Shown piece after piece: positions 43,203 to 55,800 of a DNA stretch of 64,000 bases (its first letter is position 1; every line of letters starts with the position of its first letter). Both the position numbers and the translations under genes were made by a program. Below the pieces are notes generated by a model, which worked only from the letters and a program-made list of their open reading frames with translations, had not been told where the DNA came from and made no database searches. Origin of the DNA: CAWGOF01 sp963824225 (GTDB lineage: Bacteria; Acidobacteriota; Polarisedimenticolia; Polarisedimenticolales; Polarisedimenticolaceae). The stretch lies in the NCBI GenBank assembly GCA_963824225.1, contig CAWGOF010000002.1, positions 124,001 through 188,000 of the forward strand, read 5' to 3'.

Positions 43203-44876
43203 GTGGGCAAGCGCACGAGCCGGGGCTCCGCACCGCAGCAGGCGGCGTTGGCCTGGGATGTGCCTTCCGCCGAGCGCGCACCGGTTCGCACGTCCCCGCG
43301 ACCCAAACCAGCGAAGGCGGCCAAGGCCCGCGAGGACGCGCACTCGCTCGCCGCGCGCCAGCGTGAGATCTCGGTTTCCGAGTTCTTCACGAAGAACCGG
43401 CATCTGCTCGGGTTCGACAACCCGCAGAAGGCGCTCTTGACCGCGGTCAAGGAAGCCGTGGACAACTCGCTCGACGCGTGCGAGGAGGCGGGCATCCTGC
43501 CCGACCTGCGGATCGAGATCAGCGAGCTCGCGGAGAACCGGTACCGCGTCGCCGTGGAGGACAACGGGCCGGGCATCGTCGGGCCGCAGATCCCGAAGAT
43601 CTTCGGCAAGCTGCTGTACGGCTCGAAGTTCCACCGGCTGAAGCAGCAGCGGGGCCAGCAAGGGATCGGCATCTCCGCCGCCGGGATGTACGCCCAGCTC
43701 ACGACGGGCCAGCCGGTGCGCATCGTGTCGCGCATCGGACCGCGTCGGCCGGCGCACCAGTTCGACCTGGCGATCGACACGAAGAAGAACGCGCCGGTCG
43801 TGGTCAAGGAGTGCGAGATCGAGTGGGAGCCGGCGCACGGAACTCGGGTCGAGCTGACGCTCGAGGCGGTGTACAAGAAGGGCCGGCGATCGGTCGACGA
43901 CTACGTCGAGCAAACCGCGCTGGCCAACCCGCACGTCGACCTGCTGTATCGCGCGCCGCACGACGAGGAGCGACGCTTCGAGCGTGTCGCGACGGAGCTA
44001 CCGAAGGAGGCGGTCGAGATCCGGCCGCATCCGCACGGGGTCGAGCTGGGCATCCTGCTGCGCCTGTGCAAGGACACCGAGGCGCGGTCCGTGCGCAGCA
44101 TGCTGTCGCTCGAGTTCAGTCGCGTCAGCACGGCCGTGGCAAACGAGATCTGTCGCGCGGCCGGTGTCGACGGCGACGCCCGTCCGCAGCGATTGAGCGG
44201 CGGGCAGGTCGAGCTGATCTACCGCGCGATCCCCAAGGTCCGCATCCTCGCGCCCCCCACGGCGTGCCTGTCGCCGATCGGGGAGGAGCTGCTCCATGCC
44301 GGGCTCGAGCGGCGCACGCGTACCGACTTCGTGTGCGCAGTCACGCGCTCGCCCGCCGTGTACCGTGGAAACCCGTTCCAGGTCGAGGTCGGACTGGCGT
44401 ACGGCGGGGACCTGCCGGCCGAGGAGCCGATCGAGCTCGTGCGGTACGCCAACCGCGTTCCGCTGCAATACCTGCAGTCGGGGTGCGCGATGACCAAAGC
44501 CGCGTCGTCGATCGATTGGCGAGCCTACGGACTCCAGCAGTCCAAGGGCGCGCTTCCCGTGGGGCCGCTCCTGCTCGCCGTGCACATCGCCTCGGTGTGG
44601 GTCCCGTTCACGTCCGAGTCGAAAGAGGCCGTCGCGTCGTATCCCGAGATCGTGCGCGAGATCCGTCTCGGTCTGCAGGAGATCGGCCGGCGTTTGGGTC
44701 TGTTCGTCAGGCGGCGCCGGCGCGAGGCCGACGAGCACAAGAAGCGCTCGTACATCGAGCGCTACATCCCACACATCGGAGACGCGCTGCAGCAGATCCT
44801 CGGCCTGTCCCAGCCGAAGCGCGACCGCGCGGTCGAGCACCTGCAGCAGATCCTCGAGCGCAGCCGCAAGCCCTGA
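43203..44876 (+). CDS. top6B: DNA topoisomerase VI subunit B
   Basis: 557 residues with the complete GHKL ATPase and transducer of TopoVI-B: N-box KEAVDNSLDACEE (catalytic Glu84, Asn88), VEDNGPGI (Asp120), GQQGIGISAAGMY (151-163), then the helix-2-turn-helix region, and the transducer TKAASSIDWRAYG with the ATP-contacting Lys, ending VWVPFTSESKEAVASYPEI. A ~50-residue basic N-terminal extension precedes it. The enzyme normally works as A2B2, the A subunit (Spo11-like) cutting DNA. No top6A lies nearby, where the two are usually adjacent; the flanking genes are unrelated. GTG 43203 is the likely start. Confidence 0.93.
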   Translation: MGKRTSRGSAPQQAALAWDVPSAERAPVRTSPRPKPAKAAKAREDAHSLAARQREISVSEFFTKNRHLLGFDNPQKALLTAVKEAVDNSLDACEEAGILPDLRIEISELAENRYRVAVEDNGPGIVGPQIPKIFGKLLYGSKFHRLKQQRGQQGIGISAAGMYAQLTTGQPVRIVSRIGPRRPAHQFDLAIDTKKNAPVVVKECEIEWEPAHGTRVELTLEAVYKKGRRSVDDYVEQTALANPHVDLLYRAPHDEERRFERVATELPKEAVEIRPHPHGVELGILLRLCKDTEARSVRSMLSLEFSRVSTAVANEICRAAGVDGDARPQRLSGGQVELIYRAIPKVRILAPPTACLSPIGEELLHAGLERRTRTDFVCAVTRSPAVYRGNPFQVEVGLAYGGDLPAEEPIELVRYANRVPLQYLQSGCAMTKAASSIDWRAYGLQQSKGALPVGPLLLAVHIASVWVPFTSESKEAVASYPEIVREIRLGLQEIGRRLGLFVRRRRREADEHKKRSYIERYIPHIGDALQQILGLSQPKRDRAVEHLQQILERSRKP

Positions 44877-44878
44877 TC

Positions 44879-46813
44879 TCACGCCCCGCCGACATCGTCC
44901 GCCGCGGCTTCCCACTCCTCGTAGAGCCGGACCAGCTCGCGCTCGGCCAGCGCAGCCTCACGCCCGATCTCCGCCGCGCGGGCCGGCGCTTCGTACAGTC
45001 CCGGTGCGGCCTGGAACGCGCGTAGCTCGCCCAGACGACGCTCGAGCTCGGCGATCCGCAGCTCGATCGGGCCGAGCCTCTGCTCCGCGTTCAGGCGTTC
45101 GCGGTACCGTCGATTGCGCAGCTCGGCCTCGCGTCGGCGCTCCTCCGCACGGGCGGTGCGGTCGGAGCGTCGCGCCGCAGCCGGATCGACGTCGAGCTCG
45201 CGATCCGCAGCCCGCGAGCGCCAGGCCACGTACTCGTCGTAGTCCCCCTGCACCAGCTCGATCCGGCCGCGGTCGAAGCCCGCGACCTTCGTCGCGATGC
45301 GATTGATCAGATACCGGTCGTGGGACACGACGACGAGCGTCCCGTCGTATTCGTTCAGCGCCTCTTCGAGGACCTCGCGGCCGTCGAGATCGAGATGGTT
45401 CGTGGGCTCGTCGAGCAGCAGCAGATTGGCCGGGCGGACGAGCATCCGGGCCAGCGCCACGCGTGCCTTCTCGCCACCCGACAGGACGCCGACGCGCTTG
45501 CTCACGTCGTCCCCGTGGAACAGGAAACAGCCCAGGAGCGTGCGCAGGCGCTCGCGCTCCCCGGGCGGGACGGTGGCCTCGAGCTCCTCGAGAACGGTGC
45601 GCTGCGGGTCGAGCTCCTCGAGCTGATGCTGGCCGTAGAGGCGTGGGATCACATGGTGGCCCAGCTCGACCTGTCCGAGATCCGGATCGAGCCGTCCGGC
45701 GAGAAGCTTGAGCACGGTCGTCTTGCCGCAGCCGTTCGGTCCGACGAGGGCCAGGCGGTCGCCCCGCCGCAGCTCGAGCTCGGCGTCGGCCAGCACCACT
45801 CGATCGCCGAACGTCTTGCGCACGCCTTGGAGTCGCGCGACGACGTCCCCGGCTCGCGGCGCGGGAGGAAACCCGAATCGGATCGCGGTGCGCGGCGCGT
45901 CGATGCGGACACGCTCGATCTTCTCGAGCGTCCGGATGCGGGATTGCACTTGCCGCGCCTTGCTCGCCTTGTACCGGAAGCGCTCGATGAACCGTTCGAC
46001 GCGCTCGATCGCGCGCGCCTGCTCGCGTGCGGCTTTCTCCTGGGCCTCCGCCTGGGCGGCGCGCGCGGCGAGGTACGCGTCGTAGTCTCCCGGGTAGGTG
46101 GTCAGCCGGCCCCGATCGAGCTCGACGATCCCGCGGGCGACACGGTTCAGCAAGAATCGATCGTGGGACACGACGACGAACGCGCCGTCGTAGTCGGCGA
46201 GGAACCCCTCGAGCCACTCGAGCGCCGCGAGGTCGAGATGGTTCGTCGGCTCGTCGAGGAGCAGCAGCTCGGGCTTGCCTAGCAGCAGCCGAGCCAGGAT
46301 GACCCGCATCCGCCAGCCGCCGCTGAGAAGTCGGAGCGGCCGATCGAGCGCGGCCCGATCGATCCCCAGACCGTCCAGGATCGTCCGCGCACGAACCTCG
46401 AGTCGGTCGCCACCCAGGGCTTCATACCGTTCGCGCAGCTCCCCGTACTGCGTCGTGCGCTCGGCGAGCCGTGGGTCGAATGGCGCGATCGAGACGAGCT
46501 CACCCGCGAGCCGTTCGAGCTCGCCCTCGAGTCGCGCGACCTCGGGGTAGCCGGCGAGCGCCACCTCGAGCACGGTGCCATCCGCCACCGCCTCGACCTC
46601 TTGCGGCAGGTAGCCGACGCCCATGCCCGTCGGGCGATGGACTTCGCCCGCATCGGGCTCCTCGTGGCCCGCGAGCAGGTGCAGCAGGGTCGTCTTGCCC
46701 GCCCCGTTCGGACCCACGAGACCGATCCGCGCCTCCCGCGGCACCATCCACGACAGCTGCTCGAACACCACGCGGGCGCCGTATCGACGCGAGACTCGAT
46801 CGAGACGGACCAT
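44879..46813 (-). CDS. ABC-F family ATPase (Uup/YheS-like)
   Basis: About 644 residues with two ATP-binding cassettes and no membrane domain: Walker A GPNGAGKTT and GPNGCGKTT, signatures LSGGWRMRVILARLLL and LSGGEKARVALARMLV, and LLLLDEPTNHLD twice. Between them is the P-site tRNA interaction linker (AREQARAIERVERFIERFR), and a C-terminal charged coiled coil. ABC-F proteins act on stalled or antibiotic-bound ribosomes. The stop lies two bases from that of top6B (convergent). ATG 46813 starts at MVRLDRVSRRYG; the longer open frame is not homologous. Confidence 0.9.
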   Translation of the reverse strand: MVRLDRVSRRYGARVVFEQLSWMVPREARIGLVGPNGAGKTTLLHLLAGHEEPDAGEVHRPTGMGVGYLPQEVEAVADGTVLEVALAGYPEVARLEGELERLAGELVSIAPFDPRLAERTTQYGELRERYEALGGDRLEVRARTILDGLGIDRAALDRPLRLLSGGWRMRVILARLLLGKPELLLLDEPTNHLDLAALEWLEGFLADYDGAFVVVSHDRFLLNRVARGIVELDRGRLTTYPGDYDAYLAARAAQAEAQEKAAREQARAIERVERFIERFRYKASKARQVQSRIRTLEKIERVRIDAPRTAIRFGFPPAPRAGDVVARLQGVRKTFGDRVVLADAELELRRGDRLALVGPNGCGKTTVLKLLAGRLDPDLGQVELGHHVIPRLYGQHQLEELDPQRTVLEELEATVPPGERERLRTLLGCFLFHGDDVSKRVGVLSGGEKARVALARMLVRPANLLLLDEPTNHLDLDGREVLEEALNEYDGTLVVVSHDRYLINRIATKVAGFDRGRIELVQGDYDEYVAWRSRAADRELDVDPAAARRSDRTARAEERRREAELRNRRYRERLNAEQRLGPIELRIAELERRLGELRAFQAAPGLYEAPARAAEIGREAALAERELVRLYEEWEAAADDVGGA

Positions 46814-46866
46814 GTCGAAGCTCCCACGGGTCGTGCGGCCGCGCTGGCCGGTCGGGGGGCGGGGAT

Positions 46867-46872
46867 TATATT
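46867..46872 (+). promoter_or_regulatory. -10 element before the secreted hypothetical gene
   Basis: TATATT lies about 26 bases before the GTG at 46898 in an otherwise GC-only stretch; -35 not clear. Confidence 0.3.
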
Positions 46873-46897
46873 CGCCGGGAACGACCCGAGGAGCCTC

Positions 46898-47986
46898 GTG
46901 AACCGCGCTCGGAGCTCGATCCTGACCCGTGTGGCGCGTGCCGCAGCACCGCTCGCGCTCGCGCTGAGCCCTGGGGGACCCTGGGCTGAGCCCCTGCGCT
47001 ACGACGTCGCGATCCCCGACGGGGAATCGGTGGCCTACTCGGCGGCGCTCGACGTCCGGGTCGCGGGACCGATCGCCGTGCGCGTCGAGGGTCGGTCCCT
47101 TCGCACGATCACGCTGCGCCTCGAGCCGCCCGATGGGCCCACCGGCGCGGTCCGGCGCTCCGGGCCGCCTCCCCTCGCCCTCTCGACGATCGCCGATCCG
47201 GCAAGGAAAGGCCTGGGCATGTGGCGCCTCGAGCTGCGCGCCCCTGCCGGCCGGGGGACGACGAACTTGAAGCTGTCGATCGAGCTTCCGGAGCCGGTGG
47301 CCCGGCGTGCGCCGTCCGCGGCGCCGCCGCCGTCCGCAGCTCCGCCGATCGTCCCGGCCGCCACACCACGACCGGCCAGGCCGTGGGACTACGACCGACG
47401 CCGCGTCGCGCCCGGGGAACACCGTGCGTTCTTGGCCGCGGCCGAGGAGTTCGCGGTCGCTGAGGTCCCCGGCGCGTCTCCGGTCGACGCGTGCCGCTGG
47501 CAGACCGATTTCCTCGCGTATCTCGACAAGCGCGCCGCGGGCCTGAGCACGGGCCGCCGGCTCCCTCAGACGACGCGCGACGTCTTCGCGCGCATCGCAC
47601 GCGCCGTCGACGCGGTGGCGGAGCTGAAGGACTCGTCCGATCCGCTGCTGGCAGGACCCGCGCCCGAAGACCGGCAGCTTACGCTGGCCTGGCACCGCGC
47701 GCGGGCCGAGCGGCTCGCGCCGCTCGAGGCCGAGCTCGACGAGCTGCTCTCGGCGGTCCAGCGCGAACAGGGCCCCGAGCTCATCGGAGCGTCGTGGCCC
47801 GGTCGACTCGTGACTTGCCTGACCGCCTGCGAGCGGTACTTCGACGATCGGTCGCGCGTCGGAGAGAGTCGGGCCGCGAACCGCGAGCTGACGCGGGCCC
47901 AGTGGCCACGCATCCTCGTCGCGGCCAAGGCGCTCCGCGAGCTCTCGCGCGTCGACCCGAGCTCGACCGCTCGGGCTGAGCGCTGA
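46898..47986 (+). CDS. secreted hypothetical protein
   Basis: About 362 residues starting at GTG 46898, with GAGGAG just upstream. The N-terminus looks like a signal peptide (RVARAAAPLALALSPGGPWA). A beta-rich domain follows to about 130, then a Pro/Ala linker (PSAAPPPSAAPPIVPAATPR), then a helical C-terminal domain of about 200 residues with SRVDPSSTARAER at the end. Three Cys are in the second domain. No family recognised. It is convergent with lon and divergent from the ABC-F gene. Confidence 0.65.
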   Translation: MNRARSSILTRVARAAAPLALALSPGGPWAEPLRYDVAIPDGESVAYSAALDVRVAGPIAVRVEGRSLRTITLRLEPPDGPTGAVRRSGPPPLALSTIADPARKGLGMWRLELRAPAGRGTTNLKLSIELPEPVARRAPSAAPPPSAAPPIVPAATPRPARPWDYDRRRVAPGEHRAFLAAAEEFAVAEVPGASPVDACRWQTDFLAYLDKRAAGLSTGRRLPQTTRDVFARIARAVDAVAELKDSSDPLLAGPAPEDRQLTLAWHRARAERLAPLEAELDELLSAVQREQGPELIGASWPGRLVTCLTACERYFDDRSRVGESRAANRELTRAQWPRILVAAKALRELSRVDPSSTARAER

Positions 47987-47995
47987 CGGAGGCGG

Positions 47996-50449
<2,454 letters not shown>

Positions 50450-50470
50450 CGTGGTTTCACCATGCCCGAA

Positions 50471-50476
50471 AGTATA
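50471..50476 (-). promoter_or_regulatory. -10 element of lon
   Basis: TATACT (leftward, 50476-50471) lies 21 bases before the lon ATG; no good -35. Confidence 0.4.
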
Positions 50477-50517
50477 GGGCGGCAGCGGGAGCGCGGCCGC
50501 CGGCAAACCGACCCCGC

Positions 50518-50546
50518 GTCCCGCCGGACCGGGTCGCCGGCGGGAC
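50518..50546 (-). terminator. 10-bp inverted repeat downstream of hsp20
   Basis: GTCCCGCCGG and CCGGCGGGAC form a perfect 10-bp stem around a 9-base loop, starting 13 bases after the hsp20 stop and ahead of the lon -10. There is no T-run, so it may be a factor-assisted terminator or an mRNA-stabilising structure. Confidence 0.45.
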
Positions 50547-50558
50547 CGGGGGCTGGGC

Positions 50559-50975
50559 TCACGCCTGAATCGCGATGCGCCTGGGCTTGGCGGTGTCGGC
50601 CTTGGGCAGTCGCACTTCGAGGACGCCGTTCGTGTAGCTGGCCTGGATCTTCGACGCGTCGACCGTCTTGGGCAGCACGAAGCTGCGGACGAACTGTCCG
50701 ATGCTCCGCTCGAGCCGGTAGGCGTGCTCGTCGTCGATCTCGTCCTCGCGCTTGCGCTCGCCCTGGATCACGAGCCGATTGTCCTCCACGCTGACCTGGA
50801 TGTCGTTCTTCTCGACGCCGGGCACCTCGGCTCGCAGCACGAGGTCCTCGCCTTTCTCGAAGATATCGACCGCCGGGGCCCACGTGCCGAACGTCTCGCC
50901 CGAGGCGAATGGACCGAGGATCCGCTGCTGTGCGCTCAGGAGATCGCGGAACGGATCCCAACGCACGAGTGTCAT
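50559..50975 (-). CDS. Hsp20-family small heat-shock protein, second copy
   Basis: 138 residues: N-terminal arm MTLVRWDPFRDL, alpha-crystallin domain (APAVDIFEKGEDLVLRAEVPG, then VEDNRLVIQGERK, YTNGVLEVRLPK) and a short tail. AAGGAGGAACGAACC precedes the ATG. It is driven by a near-consensus promoter at 51044-51073 and lies between that and lon, so it is probably stress-induced. The protein differs clearly from the copy at 25622. Confidence 0.94.
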   Translation of the reverse strand: MTLVRWDPFRDLLSAQQRILGPFASGETFGTWAPAVDIFEKGEDLVLRAEVPGVEKNDIQVSVEDNRLVIQGERKREDEIDDEHAYRLERSIGQFVRSFVLPKTVDASKIQASYTNGVLEVRLPKADTAKPRRIAIQA

Positions 50976-51007
50976 GGTTCGTTCCTCCTTCGTTCGTTAC
51001 CCGATCG

Positions 51008-51027
51008 GCCCCGCTGCGTCGCGGGGC
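51008..51027 (-). other. hairpin in the hsp20 leader
   Basis: GCCCCGC and GCGGGGC form a 7-bp stem with a 6-base loop in the 5' untranslated region of hsp20, about 30 bases before the ATG. It does not include the ribosome-binding site, so a thermosensor role is only a possibility. Confidence 0.4.
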
Positions 51028-51043
51028 GCCTTCGACGGTGGCG

Positions 51044-51073
51044 TCTATAAGACCGGGTTCTTCGGGGTGTCAA
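51044..51073 (-). promoter_or_regulatory. near-consensus sigma-70 promoter of hsp20
   Basis: Leftward TTGACA (51073-51068) followed after 18 bases by TATAGA (51049-51044), or 17 bases to TTATAG. It is the best promoter match in the window and lies 70 bases before the hsp20 ATG. Confidence 0.6.
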
Positions 51074-51102
51074 GCTCGGTTTTCTCCGGATGGGGCGCTC
51101 CG

Positions 51103-52811
51103 TCACATGACGTACGATCCGCCGCCCTGCTCGGGGCCCGTGGGGCCTTCCTCGTCGCGCCCGTCCCCGGCCTGGCGCGCGCGCTCGTCCTCGATGGCCT
51201 CGAGGATCTCCCCCTCTTCGGGGATCTTCACGTTGTGGATCGCGCCCAGGAGCAGGAGCGCCTGACCGACCATCGGCGGGTCGTCGTCCAGGCGATCGCG
51301 CAACGGATCGATCAGCTCCTCGACGCCCAGCACGCCGACCCACTCGGCGGTCTGACCCGCGCCCACCGCATCCATGAACCAATCGATGTGCCGCGTCACG
51401 GCGTCGAGCGCTGCCTGGGTTCCCAAATCGCAGAGCAGAACGAGCAGGCTGTGGGCCGCCTCGGGGTCCAGGTCCCCGCTCTCGATGCGCTCGACCGCGG
51501 GGGCGAGCACCGCCTCGCCCATCCTCGACAGCGCGCGCTCGGCAGCGCCGTAGATGTACGAGTTCTCGTCGGACAGGTAGCCCAGGATCTCCGGCAGGAA
51601 CGGGACCGCACCGAGCTCGCCGAGCAGGTCGAGCGCCACCACCTTGGGGAAGAACGGACCCTGGGCCTCGAGCATGCGTAGACACCAGTCCTGCGCGCGC
51701 CTCACGCGCGCGGGATCGTCTCGACACTCGGCTGCGATCGCGGTCGGCAGGTCGTCGAGCAAGTGCGCGGTCTCGATCTCGGCGAGCTTGAGCAGTCGAT
51801 CGAGGTGCCCGCGGGCACGCTGCAGATCGAGCTCCAGGTTGAGACCTCGGGCCATGGCAAACGCGGCCGACAGCTGGAACCCGAGGAGCCACTGCTGGAA
51901 CTGGTGGCCGGTTCGCTCGGCGACGCCCAGCGCGGTGTCCGAAGCCAACGCTCGCGCCGCCGCCGCGGTGCGTGCGGGAAGGTCGTCAGCCCGGCTCGAC
52001 CGGAAGGCGGGACGCCGCCGCGACGGTCCATTCCCCGATCGAGCGCACGACCTCGGCGTAGTACCCGGCGCGGAGTCGCTGGGCGATCGGGCTGAATGGT
52101 CGGCTCGCCCATCGCCTGGAGGATGTCGCAGTCGTAACCCGACTCGACGGCCTTGATCGTCTTGCGCAGCTCGAGGTGTCCGGAGGGCCCGGTGCGGAAG
52201 CACCACGCCGCATCGTCGACTCGCAGCGCAGACATCAATGTGCGAAACGCCTCGCCCGCCCGGTGCGCTCCGCGCCACTCGAGAACGCGGAGCAGCTCGT
52301 CGAGAACCTCGGGCAGTCCGTCCCCCGTCGTCGTCCGCAGGATCCCGCCCAGCGCCGCCGGCTCGGCCCACAGCTCGGGGCGTCGCTTGAGAAACTCGCG
52401 GATCTGCTCCCGAGCGTCCGGTGTGTCGAGCTCGGCCAGCGCCTCGACGATCATCCCGAGCACCGGCTCGTTCAAGTCGCCCCGCCGCAGCGCATCCGAC
52501 GCCAGTCCCACCGCGTTCGGGTACGTCAGCCGAACGAGCGCCCGCAGGCAGTGTGCCGGCGTGGTACCCCGCAACAGGCGGAACCCGCGGACCAGCACCG
52601 CATGGTGCTGTGGACCGCCGTGCTCGCCCAGGTGACGCGCCACGACGCCCGGCGTGGCCTCGTGATCGTCGAGCACCAGGTCGGCGATCCGGTCGCAGCA
52701 CTGGTCGGGGTAGTGGCGCACGAGGCGCTCGACGGCCCAGAACCGCACCTCGGCGTCTTCGGACTGAACGAAGCGCACCAGATCTTCGGCGCTCCAAATG
52801 CGCTCGCTCAT
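51103..52811 (-). pseudogene. HEAT-repeat-like protein, frameshifted
   Basis: Three overlapping leftward frames join into one protein of about 570 residues: MSERIWSAEDLVRFVQSEDA to about residue 240, then SIGEWTVAAASRLPV, then LARALASD-like helices to the end GGGSYVM. It consists of helical repeats typical of HEAT/PBS-lyase-like repeat proteins (AVERLVRHYPD, LLGELGAVPFLPEILGYL, AAERALSRMGEAVLAPAVE). Two one-base insertions at about 52098 and 52002 break the frame. ATG 52811. Such proteins are scaffolds; function is unknown. The indels are in the same stretch as those in lon. Confidence 0.7.
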
Positions 52812-52839
52812 AGCGATTCCGCTCCCGTTTGCGTCGAGA

Positions 52840-52845
52840 ATTGTA
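52840..52845 (-). promoter_or_regulatory. -10 element of the HEAT-repeat gene
   Basis: TACAAT (leftward, 52845-52840), five of six consensus positions, 28 bases before the ATG; GGGAG lies between. Confidence 0.3.
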
Positions 52846-52847
52846 CG

Positions 52848-55800
52848 TCAGAAGCCGATCTTGGCCCCGAGCTCGATCGTGCGCGGCGGCCCGGCCAGGG
52901 TGATCACCTGACCGAACTGCCTCGAGATCACCCGACCTTCGATCATCGCGCCGTTGACCCGATCGAGCAGGTTGAACACCTGGAGAAACACCTCTCCGTG
53001 CCCGGTCCGTTCCACGGACCGGAACCGCCGCGACAGGCGCACGTCGACCTGCGCGAACGTGGGCTCGTGCAACGAGGTCACCGGATCGAGCCGTTGGTCG
53101 GCCGGGACGGTGACGTTGTACGCCTCGCGCAGGTCGTTGATCGCGTCGAGCGGCGCATCCTCGCCCGCGTTGCGCGAGACCCCCGTCGGTCGATCGGTCA
53201 GGATCCCATCGAGGTTGTCGTCCTGGCCGGTCGTGACGTCGAACGGCACGCCGCTGGCCACTTGGAACACACCCGACAGCCGCAGACCGGCCCACGGGAG
53301 CGGCACGTCGCCCGCGAGCACGAGCCGATGGCGCCGGTCTCCGTCGGCTCGCCCGCGCTCCCCGGTCAGGCCGATCGAGTCGGGTGGCAGCGTGATTCCA
53401 CCCTTCAGCGGGTCGAACCCCATGTTCTCGGCCCGCGAGACGGTGTAGTCGGCAGAGAACCACGCCGCGGCGGTCCGCCGTCGCCAGCCGAGACCGAGGC
53501 CCCAGTACCAGCTCCGGCCGTCGGTCGTGATCGCGGCGATCGACCCGACCGCCGGATCCGCCAGATGGCACGGGAGGCCGACGTCGAGCGTCGGATCCAC
53601 GTTCGCCGGCGTGCAGTCGTCACCCGGCTCGACCAAGCCGCTGACCGGATTGAGATCGCGCATCAGCGCCAGGTGGTGCCCGATCGACCGCATCGCGTTC
53701 GCGTGCATGGAATCGCGGGGACCAAGCCCGCGCTCGACGCCGAGGTTGAACAGCGTGATGTACGGCGTGTCGAGCCGCGGGTCGGTCGAGAAACGCAGCG
53801 TCAGCTCGTCGGGAAACACGAGCTCCGGCAGCAACGCGTCCATCCCGATGCTCTCGACGACGTCCTCGGTGAGCTCGAACTTGAACCCCTGCGGGAACAG
53901 CATACCGATCTCTGTGCCCGACGTGATCGCGGCGACCGCGGGAAAGCCCAGGACGAGCTTGTCGTAGAACATGCCTGCGCCGCCGCGGACCACGGTCCGG
54001 CCGGACGCTCCGGGCGAATACGTGAATCCGAAGCGTGGAGCGACGTTGTTCGTGTCGCGCTCGGCCCTGCCGTTCGGGATCACCGAGGGCACCGCCGCCG
54101 ACGCGGGCAGCACGTACGTCGACACGTCGTAGCGCAGACCGTAGTCCAGCAGCAGCCGCGGACCGACCTCGAACGTGTCCTGGGCGAACACGCCGACCCG
54201 CGTATCGTCGAGCTGCGCACTCGGCTGCTGACCGATGTACGTGAACACGACCGGATAGCTCAGGACGTTCGTCGGCTCGTCCACGGTCCCGTCGCCGTCG
54301 TCGTCGACCCCCGGGGCGCCGGTACAGAGTGGCTGGCCGGTGTTCGGATCGAGCACCGTTCCGTCGGGCAGGAACGGGTCCGACGCGTCGGCCCCGATCC
54401 CGCAATCTCCGGGCTCGAACGAGCGATCGGAGTTGTAGATGAAATTGCCGTTCGGGTTGAACGCAGTGTCGATCGACGTGCGCGAGCGAGCGAGGTCGAG
54501 CCCGAGCTTGAACGTGTGTCGTTCGCGGCGCACGGTGAAATTCTGGACGAGCTGCAGCTTGTCCTCGCCGCGCTCCTGGCGGTACAGGTTATTCCCGCCG
54601 AACACGCCCGAAGGCCGGGATACACCCGGACGCGCCGACTCCGCCTGCTGATCGAATTCCGACGTCCCGGCGAACAGCCGGGTCTCGCTCAGCAGGTCTG
54701 CGGAAGAGATGCGCGTCAGCGCGGCGGCGAGCTGGACGTCCCGCTCGTCGATGCGGAACCCTCCCTCCGGCGTGATCACGCCGCCGACGTTGAGCGCGTT
54801 CGTCGTGCGATCATCGCCCGAGACTCGCACCATCAGCGTCGTCCGCGGATCGAGGTGGAAGTCGGTTCGGACGAACAGGTTGTCGTCGCGGTTCGGCGCG
54901 AGCACACGACCGCCCTGGACGCCCTGGCGATCGACGCCGGTGAACGGGACCACGTCGTCCGACGCCTGGTGCTCGATCGCCGCGAAATAGAACGCCTCGT
55001 CGCGGCGGATCGGTCCACCGGTCGCGAATCCGGCCTGCCAGCGTCTTCCGGTGTCGTCGACCGCCGGCTGCGCCGGGAGCCCGTCGACGAACTCACCCGA
55101 AGAGTTCCATGACGCCGCACTCCCCTGGGCGAACATGTCCCACGCGGGAACGTTCGTCCCCTGCTGGGTCACGATGTTCAGCACGCCTCCGGACGCCCGT
55201 CCGAACTCGGCTGCGTACTGGCTCGTCGACAGCACGAACTCACGGATCACCTGCGGCGAGAACGCGCTGTTCAACGCCGTGCCGCTCGTGTCGTCGTTGT
55301 TGTCCATCCCGTCGACGAGGAACGCATTCGCGCGACCGCTCTGCCCGTGGACGGTGAACGTCGCCGCGCGCTCGCCGTAGAACGTGCCCGGTGCCGCCTG
55401 CTGCACGGACGAGTCGAGGAACGCGAGATCGGTGAACGAACGCCCGGCGAGCGGCAGGCCGTCGATCTGCTCGCTCGTGACGCGCAGCTTCCCGGCGACC
55501 TGCTTGGGATCGATGAGCGGCGGCTCCGCGCTGACGACCACCCCTTCGACGAGGCCGGTCCCAACGGTGAAATCGACGTGCAGCGTCTGCTCGAGTCCCA
55601 GATCGACGGTCCGCGTCTCGCTCACCGCTCCGTCGGCCAGCCGGGCCGCGACGCTCCACGTGCCGGGTGCCAGAAGATCGATGCGATATGCGCCGGACTC
55701 GTCGCTGACGGCGGTGCGTACCTGTCCGGTGGCGGCCGACCGGGCCTGCACCACGGCGTCCTGGAGCGGGGCGCCGGTCGTCCCACGCACACGTCCGGCG

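Noticed and set aside
51008..51027. ROSE-type RNA thermometer in the hsp20 leader
   Set aside because: The visible stem does not pair with the Shine-Dalgarno, and the typical U(U/C)GCU anti-SD motif of ROSE elements is missing.
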